From Bacilli bacterium PM5-9 (GTDB lineage Bacteria > Bacillota_I > Bacilli_A > JAJDGJ01), in NCBI GenBank assembly GCA_029893765.1, contig JARXZD010000001.1:1-64000 (forward strand): 64,000 nucleotides of DNA, given 5' to 3'. A program made the position numbers and the translations under genes. Shown here piece after piece: positions 18,687 to 28,068 of the stretch; position 1 is the first letter of the stretch; each line of letters starts with the position of its first letter. The notes below the pieces were generated by a model. That model was not told the origin of the DNA, ran no database searches, and saw nothing but the letters and a program-made list of their open reading frames with translations.

Positions 18687-18716
18687 AAAGAGAGCATATT
18701 GTATGCCCTCTTTTTT
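18687..18716. terminator. Bidirectional terminator between the hyd operon and fabV
   Basis: An interrupted stem (18687-18698 with 18702-18713, one A-C mismatch) is flanked by an A tract on the left and a T tract on the right. It can therefore end transcription from both converging units. Confidence 0.75.
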
Positions 18717-19890
18717 AATATATGGTTAAATCAATATCTTCTTCATAGTCAACATTTTCTACTTCAAATCCATTAATTATTAGGAATTCTTTTTTAAACT
18801 CATCATAATCAATTAATTCTTTAAAATTGTCACTTGTTACTTTTTCAAGTAATTCATTTACTTGATTTTGAACTTTTTCATCCATTTCATAACTATCTAA
18901 TCTTATAATATCATTTTCATCATATATAGTATTATTTCCATAAATCATCTCATTGAATAAACGATAGATATGTTGAGTGATAGTTTCATGTGTATTGTTT
19001 TCTTTCATAATTTTATACAATGCACTCATATATAAGGGCACACTAGGAATATACGTGCTTGCTTTTGTTACGACAGATTTTGCTGCACAAATATAAGAAT
19101 GACCATTAAATTTTTCTAAAATGTTATTAACTTCAATATTTTTTTGTTCTAAATCTCTTTTTGCCTGACCAATTGTTCCATCCTTATAAATTGGATAAGT
19201 GCATTCAGGACCAATGTAAGTATATGCTAAAACTTTAACATTTTCATTTAAAACATCTTTATTTGCTAAGGCTTTTATCCATAATAAGAAATCTTCTCCA
19301 CCCATAACCTTAATAGTATTATTAATTTCATCACTATTAGCGACATCAATTGTTTTTTCTTTAATTATATCTTTCATAATATCAACTGAATTTCCAGTAT
19401 AGTCACTTTTAATAGGTTTTAAAGTTGAAGTATATTTGATATTTGTATCAGGATCTATTCTAACACCAGAAGCAACACTATAGACAATTAAGTCTATTTT
19501 TTTATTATTCTCTTTAAAATAATTTATAACATTTTCTTTAGTTTCATGAGAAAAACAATCACCATTTAAATCAACATGATTTTGATTATCAAATTGAGAT
19601 AACTTACTAAAATAATAATTATTAAAAAAACCAGCAGTACCACTAAATCTTTTTAGTGGACCACTTTCATAGCTTACATTATAAGTAAAAGCATTATTTT
19701 TATATGCTAAAACTAATCTTGAAGCTAAACCATAGCCACTACTACCACCAATAATTAAAACATTTAGTGGTTTACTATTAATATTATCTAAGTTTTTCAA
19801 TTCATCTATTTGGTTAACTATATTTTGTTCACAACCTTTAGGATGTGAGTTTAAAGCGATATTATCGCGTATTTTTGGTTTTATTATCAT
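18715..19890 (-). CDS. fabV: trans-2-enoyl-ACP/CoA reductase FabV
   Basis: NADH-dependent enoyl reductase that completes each fatty-acid elongation cycle. The 391-aa protein starts with the family's MIIKPKIRDNIALNSHPKGC pattern. It has the nucleotide-binding IGGSSGYG at residues 47-54 and the Y235-x8-K244 active-site pair that separates FabV/Ter from FabI. It is transcribed away from the accB operon across a shared promoter region. No fabI, fabK or fabL is present in the cluster, so this is probably the enoyl reductase of the pathway. Use with crotonyl-CoA, as in Ter, is the alternative. Confidence 0.93.
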   Translation of the reverse strand: MIIKPKIRDNIALNSHPKGCEQNIVNQIDELKNLDNINSKPLNVLIIGGSSGYGLASRLVLAYKNNAFTYNVSYESGPLKRFSGTAGFFNNYYFSKLSQFDNQNHVDLNGDCFSHETKENVINYFKENNKKIDLIVYSVASGVRIDPDTNIKYTSTLKPIKSDYTGNSVDIMKDIIKEKTIDVANSDEINNTIKVMGGEDFLLWIKALANKDVLNENVKVLAYTYIGPECTYPIYKDGTIGQAKRDLEQKNIEVNNILEKFNGHSYICAAKSVVTKASTYIPSVPLYMSALYKIMKENNTHETITQHIYRLFNEMIYGNNTIYDENDIIRLDSYEMDEKVQNQVNELLEKVTSDNFKELIDYDEFKKEFLIINGFEVENVDYEEDIDLTIY

Positions 19891-19908
19891 TTTTTATTTA
19901 CTCCTTTG

Positions 19909-19937
19909 TTGACTTACTTAATATATTATATTATAAT
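19909..19937 (+). promoter_or_regulatory. Promoter of the accB fatty-acid operon
   Basis: TTGACT at 19909-19914, a 17-base spacer and TATAAT at 19932-19937 form a near-consensus sigma-A promoter. The predicted start, near 19944, falls in the first FabT-like palindrome. Confidence 0.8.
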
Positions 19938-19953
19938 TTTGTTTGATAATCAA
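19925..19953 (-). promoter_or_regulatory. Divergent promoter of fabV
   Basis: On the minus strand, TTGATT (19953-19948) and TATAAT (19930-19925) are separated by 17 bases. The -35 lies inside the first FabT-like palindrome, so one bound regulator could affect both directions. Confidence 0.65.
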
Positions 19954-19955
19954 AC
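19941..19955. promoter_or_regulatory. FabT-type operator 1
   Basis: GTTTGATAATCAAAC is a perfect palindrome around a central base. Its core TTTGATAATCAAA matches the known FabT box of lactic acid bacteria and streptococci. It overlaps the accB start region and the fabV -35. Confidence 0.8.
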
Positions 19956-19957
19956 TA

Positions 19958-19970
19958 TTTGAGTATCAAA
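19958..19970. promoter_or_regulatory. FabT-type operator 2
   Basis: TTTGAGTATCAAA is a second FabT-like palindrome whose centre is 16 bases from that of the first. It lies in the predicted accB 5' untranslated region. Confidence 0.7.
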
Positions 19971-19990
19971 GTATTATTGGAGGTTAAAAT

Positions 19991-20407
19991 ATGGATATTG
20001 AAAAAGTGAAAGAGTTAATAAATATTTTAGAAGAATCTCAATTAGAATGCATAGAAATAAAAGAAAATGATTTTGAAATAAAACTTTTAAAGCCTACAAC
20101 AAATGTTGTTGAACAAGTAATTAATCCAAAAATTGTTAATGAAATAAAAGAAGAAGTTAGCATAAAAAAAGATTTAAATACAATAGATTCACCATTAGTA
20201 GGAACTTTTTATAGTAAACCTGCACCAGATGCTAAAAAATATGTTAACATCAATCAAAACGTAAATGTTGGTGATGTTATTTGTATTATTGAAGCGATGA
20301 AGGTAATGAATGAAATTAAGGCAGAAAAGTCTGGTGTTATTAAAGAAATTTTGGTTGATGATGAAGTAATGGTTGAATTTGGGCAGCCATTGTTTGTTAT
20401 AGAGTAG
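19991..20407 (+). CDS. accB: Biotin carboxyl carrier protein of acetyl-CoA carboxylase
   Basis: AccB carries the biotin that shuttles CO2 from AccC to the AccAD carboxyltransferase. The 138-aa protein has a helical N terminus, a short linker and the C-terminal biotinyl domain with the biotin-accepting K104 in EAMKVMNEI. A strong GGAGG ribosome binding site precedes the ATG. It is the first gene of the fatty-acid operon, directly behind the FabT-type operators. Note that accB sits upstream of fabH here, whereas in several other Firmicutes fabH and fabT come first. Confidence 0.96.
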   Translation: MDIEKVKELINILEESQLECIEIKENDFEIKLLKPTTNVVEQVINPKIVNEIKEEVSIKKDLNTIDSPLVGTFYSKPAPDAKKYVNINQNVNVGDVICIIEAMKVMNEIKAEKSGVIKEILVDDEVMVEFGQPLFVIE

Positions 20408-20414
20408 GTGCAAA

Positions 20415-21770
20415 ATGATTACAAAAATATTAATTGCTAATAGAGGTGAGATTGCTTTAAGAATAATTAGAGCATGTCGTGAAATGAATATTTCTACAGT
20501 AGCAATTTATTCAAAATGTGATAAAGATGCTTTGCATGTTAAACTTGCTGATGAAGCCATTTGTGTTGGTGATAATAAAGCTGATGAAAGTTATTTAAAT
20601 GTTAATAATATCTTACAAGCTGCTATTAATACTCAAGCACAAGCAATTCATCCAGGATTTGGTTTTCTATCAGAAAATGCTAATTTTGTAAGAGCATGCC
20701 AACAATTAAATATAAAATTTATCGGTCCAACAGCCAAAATTATTGATAAAATGGGTAATAAAGCAAATGCACGTCAAACTATGATTGAGGCAAATGTTCC
20801 AGTTGTACCTGGTTCAGATGGTTTAATAAAAACAAGTGAAGCTGCATATGAACTTGCTAAAAAAATTGGTACACCAGTAATTATTAAAGCAAGTGCTGGT
20901 GGTGGTGGTAAAGGAATGCGTATTGCTTATCACTTAGACGATGTTGTTGAAGCATATAATAATGCAAAACTTGAAGCTAAAAAGGTCTTTAATGATGATG
21001 ATATGTACCTTGAAAAATATGTTGAAAATCCTCGTCATATTGAAGTACAGGTAATAGGAGATAATTATAATAATATTTGTCATCTTTTTGAAAGAGAATG
21101 TTCAATACAAAGAAATAATCAAAAAATGATTGAAGAAGCTCCTGTTGAAAATTTAAAAAAAGATACTAAAGAAAAACTATATAATGCTGCTTTAGCTGCT
21201 TGTAAAGCTATCAATTATGTTAATGCAGGAACAATCGAGTTTATTATGGATAAAGATGAAAACTTTTATTTTATTGAAATGAATACTCGTATTCAAGTAG
21301 AGCATCCAGTAAGCGAAATGATTACTGGAGTTGATTTAATTAAGGAGCAAATTAGAATAGCTGATAATAAAGAATTATCCTTTAAACAAGATAACTTAAA
21401 AATAAATGGTCATGCTATTGAGATAAGGGTTAATGCTGAAAATCCAAAGTTCAATTTTGCACCAAGTCCAGGTAAAATTAATAGTTTACATTTTCCAGGT
21501 GGAAATGGTATTAGAATTGATTCAGCAATTTATCAAAATTATATTATCCCACCATATTATGATAGTATGATTGCTAAAATAATTGTTCATGGTAAAAATC
21601 GTGATGAAGCATTGGAAAAAGGAATTCATTCTTTAGCAGAAATTGATGTTGAGGGTGTAGAAACAAATATCGACTTTCAATTAGATATTTTATTGAGTAA
21701 TGAATTTCAAAATAATGAATATACAACATCATTTGTAGAGAGGTTTTTAAAGGGTGGTGCAAATGTTTAA
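20415..21770 (+). CDS. accC: Biotin carboxylase subunit of acetyl-CoA carboxylase
   Basis: AccC uses ATP and bicarbonate to carboxylate biotin on AccB. The 451-aa ATP-grasp protein has the KILIANRGEIALRI start, the glycine-rich ATP loop GGGGKGMR near 162-169, and the catalytic EMNTRIQVEHPV segment. Length is standard for the stand-alone bacterial enzyme. It begins eight bases after accB and overlaps accD. Confidence 0.97.
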   Translation: MITKILIANRGEIALRIIRACREMNISTVAIYSKCDKDALHVKLADEAICVGDNKADESYLNVNNILQAAINTQAQAIHPGFGFLSENANFVRACQQLNIKFIGPTAKIIDKMGNKANARQTMIEANVPVVPGSDGLIKTSEAAYELAKKIGTPVIIKASAGGGGKGMRIAYHLDDVVEAYNNAKLEAKKVFNDDDMYLEKYVENPRHIEVQVIGDNYNNICHLFERECSIQRNNQKMIEEAPVENLKKDTKEKLYNAALAACKAINYVNAGTIEFIMDKDENFYFIEMNTRIQVEHPVSEMITGVDLIKEQIRIADNKELSFKQDNLKINGHAIEIRVNAENPKFNFAPSPGKINSLHFPGGNGIRIDSAIYQNYIIPPYYDSMIAKIIVHGKNRDEALEKGIHSLAEIDVEGVETNIDFQLDILLSNEFQNNEYTTSFVERFLKGGANV

Positions 21771-22617
21771 GAATTTATCATCTAAAAAAGAAAAAACTAG
21801 AAAAGTAAAAAATAAGATAAAATTAAAAAATACTCGAATTGAAGTACCTGATGATTTGTATCGAAAATGTCCAACTTGTTCTAAAACAATAAACATTGAT
21901 GAAATAGAAGGTAATTTATATAAATGTCCTTATTGCAATCATCATTTTAGATTAAGAAGTAATGAAAGAATTAAAATTATTTTTGATCGTTTTGAAGAGT
22001 TTAATCATCGACCAAAAATGTATAATCCTTTAAATTTTCCAGGTTATTCTGAAAAAATCGAAAAATTAAGACAAGAACAAGGTATTAATGAAGCAGTTAT
22101 AACTGGATATGCAACAATTGGTAAAACGAAAGTTATTGGAATAGTTATGGATTCATATTTTTTAATGGGATCAATGGGAATAGCAGTTGGAGAAAAAATT
22201 ACTAGAGCCTTTGAAACAGCAATTAGGTTAAAATATCCTGTTGTTTTATTTAGCACATCAGGTGGAGCAAGAATGCAAGAAGGAATGTATTCATTAATGC
22301 AAATGGCAAAAACAAGTGGTGTTGTTGAAAGGTTTAATGATAAGGGTGGATTATATATAAATGTGATTACTGATCCAACAACAGGTGGAGTTACTGCAAG
22401 TTTTGCAATGTTAGCTGATATTACATTAGCAGAACCAAATGCATTAATTGGTTTTGCAGGACCACGTGTTATTGAACAAACAATTAATCAAAAATTACCT
22501 GATGATTTCCAAAAATCTGAGTTTGTTTTAGAAAAAGGTTTTATTGATAAAGTAGTTGATCGTTGTGATTTGAAAGAAACATTATCACAATTATTACGCT
22601 TACATGGAGTGAGATAA
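21763..22617 (+). CDS. accD: Acetyl-CoA carboxylase carboxyltransferase subunit beta
   Basis: AccD with AccA transfers the carboxyl group from biotin to acetyl-CoA to form malonyl-CoA. The N-terminal zinc ribbon is C36, C39, C55, C58 (CPTC...CPYC), followed by the crotonase-like core with STSGGARMQEG. I choose ATG 21763, preceded by AAAGG. A GTG at 21754 would add three residues. It overlaps accC by eight bases and shares one base with accA. Confidence 0.96.
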   Translation: MFKNLSSKKEKTRKVKNKIKLKNTRIEVPDDLYRKCPTCSKTINIDEIEGNLYKCPYCNHHFRLRSNERIKIIFDRFEEFNHRPKMYNPLNFPGYSEKIEKLRQEQGINEAVITGYATIGKTKVIGIVMDSYFLMGSMGIAVGEKITRAFETAIRLKYPVVLFSTSGGARMQEGMYSLMQMAKTSGVVERFNDKGGLYINVITDPTTGGVTASFAMLADITLAEPNALIGFAGPRVIEQTINQKLPDDFQKSEFVLEKGFIDKVVDRCDLKETLSQLLRLHGVR

Positions 22618-23513
22618 TGAAAAAGAAAATAAAAGAATTAGAAAAAGAAATAACTGAGTTTGAAGAGCAAGGATTAAATACAGAATCATTAAAAAAAGGA
22701 TTACAAATATTAAAAAAAGATTATCACTCTAATTTAAGTGATTGGGATAAAGTTCAAATTGCTCGTGATCCACATAGACCATCTAGTTTAGAATATATTA
22801 ATACAATTTTTGATGATTTTATTGAATTACATGGTGATCGTTATTATGGTGATGATAAAGCCATTGTTGGTGGAATTGCCTTGTTAAATGATATGCCTGT
22901 TACTGTTATTGGTGTTCAAAAAGGTAGTGAAGCTAGTGAAAATATTGAACGAAATTTTGGAATGCCTCATCCCGAAGGATATCGTAAGGCAATGCGTTTA
23001 ATGGAACAAGCAAATAAATTTAAACGTCCAATAGTTACTTTTGTAAATACTCCAGGTGCTTATCCAGGATTTGGTGCAGAAGAAAGAGGACAGGGGCAAG
23101 CAATTGCTTCTAATTTAGTTGGAATGATGAAACTTGAAGTTCCAGTAATTAGTATTATTATTGGTGAAGGTGGTAGTGGTGGTGCTCTTGCTTTAGCAGT
23201 AGCAAACAAAGTATGGATGTTAGAAAATTCAATCTATTCAATTTTATCACCTGAAGGTTTTGCATCAATATTATATAAAGATGCTTCAAAAGCTAGTGAA
23301 GTTGTTACAACAATGAAAATAACTTCGGAAGCGTTATTTGAAATGGGAATAATTGATTATATTATTAGTGAGAGACATGGAATAAATGATAATTTCAATT
23401 TAGTTTGTAGTGATATTAAAAATAAATTAGTTAAGGAATTATCAGAAATGAAAAAAAATAAAGGAAGTATCTTAATGAAACAAAGATATGATCGTTTTAG
23501 AAATTATAGGTAG
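22617..23513 (+). CDS. accA: Acetyl-CoA carboxylase carboxyltransferase subunit alpha
   Basis: Partner of AccD in the carboxyltransferase. The 298-aa protein has the N-terminal helical segment, the RDPHRPSSLEYI motif, and the core with FVNTPGAYPGFGAEERGQG and the oxyanion region GEGGSGGALALAVA. Length matches single-domain bacterial AccA. The start codon shares its first base with the accD stop, so the two subunits are probably made in equal amounts. Confidence 0.97.
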   Translation: MKKKIKELEKEITEFEEQGLNTESLKKGLQILKKDYHSNLSDWDKVQIARDPHRPSSLEYINTIFDDFIELHGDRYYGDDKAIVGGIALLNDMPVTVIGVQKGSEASENIERNFGMPHPEGYRKAMRLMEQANKFKRPIVTFVNTPGAYPGFGAEERGQGQAIASNLVGMMKLEVPVISIIIGEGGSGGALALAVANKVWMLENSIYSILSPEGFASILYKDASKASEVVTTMKITSEALFEMGIIDYIISERHGINDNFNLVCSDIKNKLVKELSEMKKNKGSILMKQRYDRFRNYR

Positions 23514-23521
23514 GTGATTAC

Positions 23522-24490
23522 ATGAAAGCAAGAATAGTTTCAACAGGTTGCTATTACCCAGATGTTGTTGTGAACAATCATGATTTGGAAAAAATTATGG
23601 ATACAAACGATGAGTGGATTGTTCAAAGAACAGGAATTAAGGAAAGGCGATTTAGTAATCATAATACAGCCTATATGGCATATTTAAGTGCTCTAAATGC
23701 TTTAGAGAATTCAACTATTAAAAAAGAGGATATTGACTTAGTAATTGTTGCAACTTTTACACCTGATAATTTATCTCCCTCATGTGCTAATGAAGTGGTT
23801 AAACTATTAGATATTAAAGGTGATATTCCATCGTTTGATATAAATGCTGCTTGTTCAGGATTTATTTATGGATTAAAAGTTGTTCAAGCTTTTATTGAAA
23901 GTGGAATGTATAAAACTGTGCTTTTAATAGGTTCAGAAAACATTTCAAAAGTGTTGGATTTTAATGATAGAGGTAGTGCAATACTATTTGGAGATGGTGC
24001 AGGAGCTGCAATTATTCAAGCAAATGATATTGGAATTATTGATACGATAATTGCCAATAAAACTGATACTAAAGATGCAATCGTTGCTCCAAATGGTATT
24101 AAAATTGAAACACCTTTTACAAAAAATGAATATTATGAATTACCTTATGTTCAAATGAAAGGTCAAGAAGTTTTCAAATTTGCAACGACAGTGTTTGTCA
24201 AATCTTTAAAGGAAATTGTTAAAGCAAATAATTTAACTTTTGAAGATATTAAATATATTGTTCCACATCAAGCTAACTTAAGAATTATTGAGTATGCTAT
24301 TAAGGTGTTGAAGATTGACAAAGAAAAATTTGTAATTAACCTTGATAAAGTTGGTAATACTTCAGCCGCTAGTGTTCCAATTGCCTTAGACGATTTAAGG
24401 CGACAAGGTCAATTAGAAAAAGGTGATAAGATAATTCTTGTTGCTTTTGGAAGTGGTTTAACATATGGTGTTAGTTTATTAGAATGGTAA
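23522..24490 (+). CDS. fabH: 3-oxoacyl-ACP synthase III
   Basis: FabH starts fatty-acid synthesis by condensing an acyl-CoA with malonyl-ACP. The 322-aa thiolase-fold protein has the catalytic C111 in NAACSGF, the histidine in VPHQAN and the asparagine in GNTSAASVP. Specificity for straight or branched primers cannot be read from the sequence. GTAGGTGAT before the ATG is a reasonable ribosome binding site. acpP follows after 22 bases with its own strong site. Confidence 0.96.
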   Translation: MKARIVSTGCYYPDVVVNNHDLEKIMDTNDEWIVQRTGIKERRFSNHNTAYMAYLSALNALENSTIKKEDIDLVIVATFTPDNLSPSCANEVVKLLDIKGDIPSFDINAACSGFIYGLKVVQAFIESGMYKTVLLIGSENISKVLDFNDRGSAILFGDGAGAAIIQANDIGIIDTIIANKTDTKDAIVAPNGIKIETPFTKNEYYELPYVQMKGQEVFKFATTVFVKSLKEIVKANNLTFEDIKYIVPHQANLRIIEYAIKVLKIDKEKFVINLDKVGNTSAASVPIALDDLRRQGQLEKGDKIILVAFGSGLTYGVSLLEW

Positions 24491-24512
24491 AAAAATAAGG
24501 AGGATTATAAAA

Positions 24513-24734
24513 ATGAACAACAAAATTAAAGAAATTATTGGTGAAATTTTAGATTTAGAGGTAAGTGAAATTAATGATGATGCAAGTATCTTAGATGATT
24601 TAGGTGCAGATTCAATTGCAGTAATGGAAATTGTAATGGAATTAGAAAGTGAATTTGATCTTGAAATTGAAACAGAAGAGATTCCAAATTTCAAAACAGT
24701 TAATGATATCGTAGCATTTATCGAGAGCAAATAA
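24513..24734 (+). CDS. acpP: Acyl carrier protein
   Basis: The 73-aa acidic four-helix carrier holds growing acyl chains on phosphopantetheine at S34. The usual DSL attachment motif reads GADSI here, a conservative change. A full AAGGAGGA ribosome binding site precedes the ATG and is among the strongest in the operon, consistent with the need for much more ACP than enzyme. The acpS gene for its activation lies seven genes downstream. Confidence 0.96.
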   Translation: MNNKIKEIIGEILDLEVSEINDDASILDDLGADSIAVMEIVMELESEFDLEIETEEIPNFKTVNDIVAFIESK

Positions 24735-25675
24735 TGAAAATTAGTTTTATATTTGCTGGACAAGGACAACAATTTCAAAATATGGGCATCGATTTAATTG
24801 ATGCCTTTGTTGAAGTTAAAGATATTTTTAATCAAGCAAGTTCTATTTTAGATTATGATTTAGTAAGTGTTTGTCAGGATGAAAATAAATTAGCACAAAC
24901 AATTTATACGCAGCCTGCTTTATTAACATTAGACTATGCAATAGCTTATTTATTGAATAAAAATGGAATTAATCCTGATTGTGTAGCAGGTTTATCATTA
25001 GGGGAATATAATGCTTTAATTGAGGCAAAAACATTAACTTTTGAAGATGGTTTGAAAATAATTAAAGAGCGTGCCTATATTATGGATAATGCATTAGAAA
25101 AAAATAGTTCGTCAATGGCAGCTGTACTTAAAGCTGATTTAAAAACGATTAATGAAGTTTTAGATAGCCCTTGTTTAAATGGTGAAGTTGCTATTTGTAA
25201 TTATAATACTTATGAACAAATTGTTATTGGTGGAAGTACATCAAAACTAGAACAGGCTTGTAATATGTTAAAAGAAAAAGGTGTTAAAAGAGTTATACCT
25301 TTAAAAGTGTCTACTGTATCACATATGCACCTTTTAAATGATGCTGCAAAAAAACTTAATACTGTTTTGAGTAATTTTAATTTTAAAAAACCAGAAATTA
25401 GTTTTATTAACAATGTTGCTGGTGTTTATCAAGAGGATGGTTTTGTAAAAACTTTAACTAAGCAAATAGAATCATCAACATATATGGCACAAACAATTGA
25501 ATTGATGTTAAATGATGGAATTGATACTTTTATTGAAGTTGGTCCAAAAAATACAATAAGTGCTTTTGTTAAAAGTATTGCAAAAATGTTAAATAAAGAA
25601 GTGAAAATTTATAATGTTTATGATTTAAAAACATTAGAGGATACATTGAGAGAATTAGGTGAAAGTAATGAGTAA
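24734..25675 (+). CDS. fabD: Malonyl-CoA:ACP transacylase
   Basis: FabD loads malonyl groups onto ACP. The 313-aa protein has the N-terminal FAGQGQQ loop, the nucleophile S88 in GLSLGEYN, and the late VGPKNTIS segment. The start codon overlaps the last base of the acpP stop. It overlaps fabG by eight bases. Confidence 0.95.
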   Translation: MKISFIFAGQGQQFQNMGIDLIDAFVEVKDIFNQASSILDYDLVSVCQDENKLAQTIYTQPALLTLDYAIAYLLNKNGINPDCVAGLSLGEYNALIEAKTLTFEDGLKIIKERAYIMDNALEKNSSSMAAVLKADLKTINEVLDSPCLNGEVAICNYNTYEQIVIGGSTSKLEQACNMLKEKGVKRVIPLKVSTVSHMHLLNDAAKKLNTVLSNFNFKKPEISFINNVAGVYQEDGFVKTLTKQIESSTYMAQTIELMLNDGIDTFIEVGPKNTISAFVKSIAKMLNKEVKIYNVYDLKTLEDTLRELGESNE

Positions 25676-26393
25676 ATGTGCAATAATAACTGGCGGTGTT
25701 CAAGGAATAGGAAAAGCAATTGCTAATCAATTGAAAAATGATTATAAATTAGTTTTAACTTATATTGGAACACTTGAAAATGAACAAGAACTTATCAATG
25801 AATATGGTAGAGATAATGTCTTAATTATTAAAGCTGATGTAACTAATGAAGAAGATTGTCAAATGGTAATTAATAAAGCATTAGAATTTTGTGATGATAT
25901 TGAGGTATTAGTTAATAATGCAGGAATTACAAAAGATAATCTTTTATTAAAAATGTCTAGTGATGATTTTAAAAAAGTTATAGATGTTAATTTAGTAGGA
26001 TCATTTAATATGATTAAAGCTGTTCAAAGAAAAATGATTAAACAAAAGTATGGAAGAATTATCAATATTAGTTCAGTTATTGGGATAACTGGTAATATTG
26101 GTCAAGCAAACTATGCTGCTTCAAAAGCAGGTTTAATCGGATTATCAAAAAGTGTTGCTAAAGAATTAGCAAGTAGAAATATTACAGTTAATTGTGTTGC
26201 ACCAGGTTTTATTGCAACTGATATGACTGATGTTTTAGATGATAAAGTTGTTGAACAAATAAAAACAATGATTCCAAGCAAAAAACTTGGTGGTGTAGAT
26301 GATGTAGCAAATGCAGTTAGCTTTTTAGCTAGCAAGCAATCATCATATATTACAGGTCAAGTAATTAATGTTTGTGGCGGAATGGTAATGTAG
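25668..26393 (+). CDS. fabG: 3-oxoacyl-ACP reductase
   Basis: NADPH-dependent short-chain reductase that reduces 3-oxoacyl-ACP. It has the TGGVQGIGKAIA cofactor loop, the NNAGI motif, and the catalytic Ser in NISSV and the Tyr-x3-Lys in NYAASKAG. The C-terminal VNVCGGMVM end is typical. I choose ATG 25668, giving MSKCAIITGG. A GTG at 25659 would add three residues. Location between fabD and fabF fixes the assignment within a broad family. Confidence 0.95.
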   Translation: MSKCAIITGGVQGIGKAIANQLKNDYKLVLTYIGTLENEQELINEYGRDNVLIIKADVTNEEDCQMVINKALEFCDDIEVLVNNAGITKDNLLLKMSSDDFKKVIDVNLVGSFNMIKAVQRKMIKQKYGRIINISSVIGITGNIGQANYAASKAGLIGLSKSVAKELASRNITVNCVAPGFIATDMTDVLDDKVVEQIKTMIPSKKLGGVDDVANAVSFLASKQSSYITGQVINVCGGMVM

Positions 26394-26402
26394 GAGGTAA
26401 CA

Positions 26403-27635
26403 ATGAAAAAAAGAGTTGTTATTACAGGGCTTGGAATTGTTAGCCCAATAGGAAATGAAGTTAATGAAGCATATACAAATGCAATTAACGGTGTTAATGG
26501 AATTAATACAATAACATCATTTGATACAAGTGATTTAAAAGTTAAAATTGCTGCTCAAGTTAAAGATTTTGACCAATTAAAACATTTAAGCAAAAGAGAT
26601 GCTCGTAGACAAGATTTATTTTGTCAATATGCTGTTTATGCAGCAAGTGAAGCTTATCAAGATGCTGGTTTGAATGATGAAAACCACAAAGCAAGTGATT
26701 TAGGTGTAATAATTGGAACTGGAATGGGTGGAATGCAAACCTTTGCTAAAGATTTAAACACTGCATTTGAAAAAGGAATTAGTAAAATCCCACCAATGTT
26801 TGTGCCAATGATTATTCCAAATATGGCTGCAGGTAATGTTGCGATTGCTTTAAATGCTCAAAATCATTGTAGTTGCACAACAACAGCATGCTCTGCTGGT
26901 ACAAATGCTATTGGTGATGCTTTTAAATGGATTCAAATGGGAAATGCTAAAGTAATGATGGCAGGTGGAAGTGAAGCAGGTGTATGTTTACATACTTTAT
27001 CTGGATTTAATGCTTTAAGTGCTTTAAGTACTAATGAAGATCCAAACAATGCTTCAAGACCATTTGATGCTGATCGTGATGGTTTTGTTTTAGGTGAAGG
27101 ATCAGGTGTTTTAATTTTAGAAGAATTAGAACATGCTAAGGCTAGAAATGCTAAGATATATGCTGAAATTGTCGGATACGGTTCAACTTGTGATGCATAT
27201 CATATTACTTCACCAAGTGGTGTTGGTGCAATTAGTGCAATAAAAATGGCCTTAAAAGATGCAAATGTAGAAGCAAATAAAATTGATTATATTAATGCTC
27301 ATGGAACAAGCACTCCATTAAATGATAAGTTTGAAAGTGCTGCAATAAAAGAAGTATTTAGTGATAATTTAGATAATTTATCAATTTCATCAACTAAATC
27401 AATGCATGGTCATGCTTTAGGTGGTGCTGGTGGTATTGAAGCTGTTTTAACAATCAAAACTATTGAAAACAATATTATTCCACCAACAATTAATTATAAA
27501 AACTTTGATGAAGACTGCGATTTAGATTATACGCCAAATGTTAAAAAAGAAAAAACAGTTAATTATGCAATATCTAATTCATTAGGTTTTGGTGGTCATA
27601 ATGCTATTATCGTATTTAGAAAGTATGGTGAATAA
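26403..27635 (+). CDS. fabF: 3-oxoacyl-ACP synthase II
   Basis: FabF is the elongating condensing enzyme. The 410-aa protein has the catalytic triad C163 (TTACSAG), H300 (NAHGTST) and H337 ([10 protein letters not shown]). AGGAGG precedes the ATG. Only one elongating synthase is present in the cluster, and no fabB or fabA is seen, so unsaturated fatty acids, if made, need another route. Confidence 0.97.
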   Translation: MKKRVVITGLGIVSPIGNEVNEAYTNAINGVNGINTITSFDTSDLKVKIAAQVKDFDQLKHLSKRDARRQDLFCQYAVYAASEAYQDAGLNDENHKASDLGVIIGTGMGGMQTFAKDLNTAFEKGISKIPPMFVPMIIPNMAAGNVAIALNAQNHCSCTTTACSAGTNAIGDAFKWIQMGNAKVMMAGGSEAGVCLHTLSGFNALSALSTNEDPNNASRPFDADRDGFVLGEGSGVLILEELEHAKARNAKIYAEIVGYGSTCDAYHITSPSGVGAISAIKMALKDANVEANKIDYINAHGTSTPLNDKFESAAIKEVFSDNLDNLSISSTKSMHGHALGGAGGIEAVLTIKTIENNIIPPTINYKNFDEDCDLDYTPNVKKEKTVNYAISNSLGFGGHNAIIVFRKYGE

Positions 27636-27636
27636 A

Positions 27637-28068
27637 ATGGTTTTAAACTCAAATCAAATTCAAGAAATAATACCACATCGTTACCCTTTTTTATTAGTAG
27701 ATAAAGTAATTCATTTATCATTAGAAGAACAAAAAGTAGTTGCAATAAAAAATGTTAGTGCAAATGAGATGCATTTTATGGGGCACTTTCCACAAAAGCA
27801 TGTTATGCCAGGTGTTTTAATTGTTGAAGCATTGGCTCAAGCAGGTGCAATCTTACTTTTATCAAAAGAAGAGAATAAGGGGAAAATTGCTTTTTTTGCT
27901 GGAATTGACAATTGTCGCTTTAAAAAACAGGTTGTGCCTGGTGATACACTAAGATTGGAAGTTGAATTAATTAAAATGAAATCATTTATGGGAATCGCAA
28001 GTGCTAAAGCATATGTTGAAGATAAATTAGTTGTAAGTGGAGAAATAAAGTTTGCTATTGAAGTCTAA
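27637..28068 (+). CDS. fabZ: 3-hydroxyacyl-ACP dehydratase FabZ
   Basis: Hot-dog-fold dehydratase of the elongation cycle. It has the [11 protein letters not shown] start, the catalytic H50 in GHFP and E64 in VEALAQ. I choose ATG 27637, one base after the fabF stop, giving a normal 143-aa protein. The same frame stays open upstream inside fabF, but that part is not FabZ-like. Some Enterococcus-type FabZ/FabN enzymes also isomerise double bonds, and that cannot be excluded. Confidence 0.95.
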   Translation: MVLNSNQIQEIIPHRYPFLLVDKVIHLSLEEQKVVAIKNVSANEMHFMGHFPQKHVMPGVLIVEALAQAGAILLLSKEENKGKIAFFAGIDNCRFKKQVVPGDTLRLEVELIKMKSFMGIASAKAYVEDKLVVSGEIKFAIEV

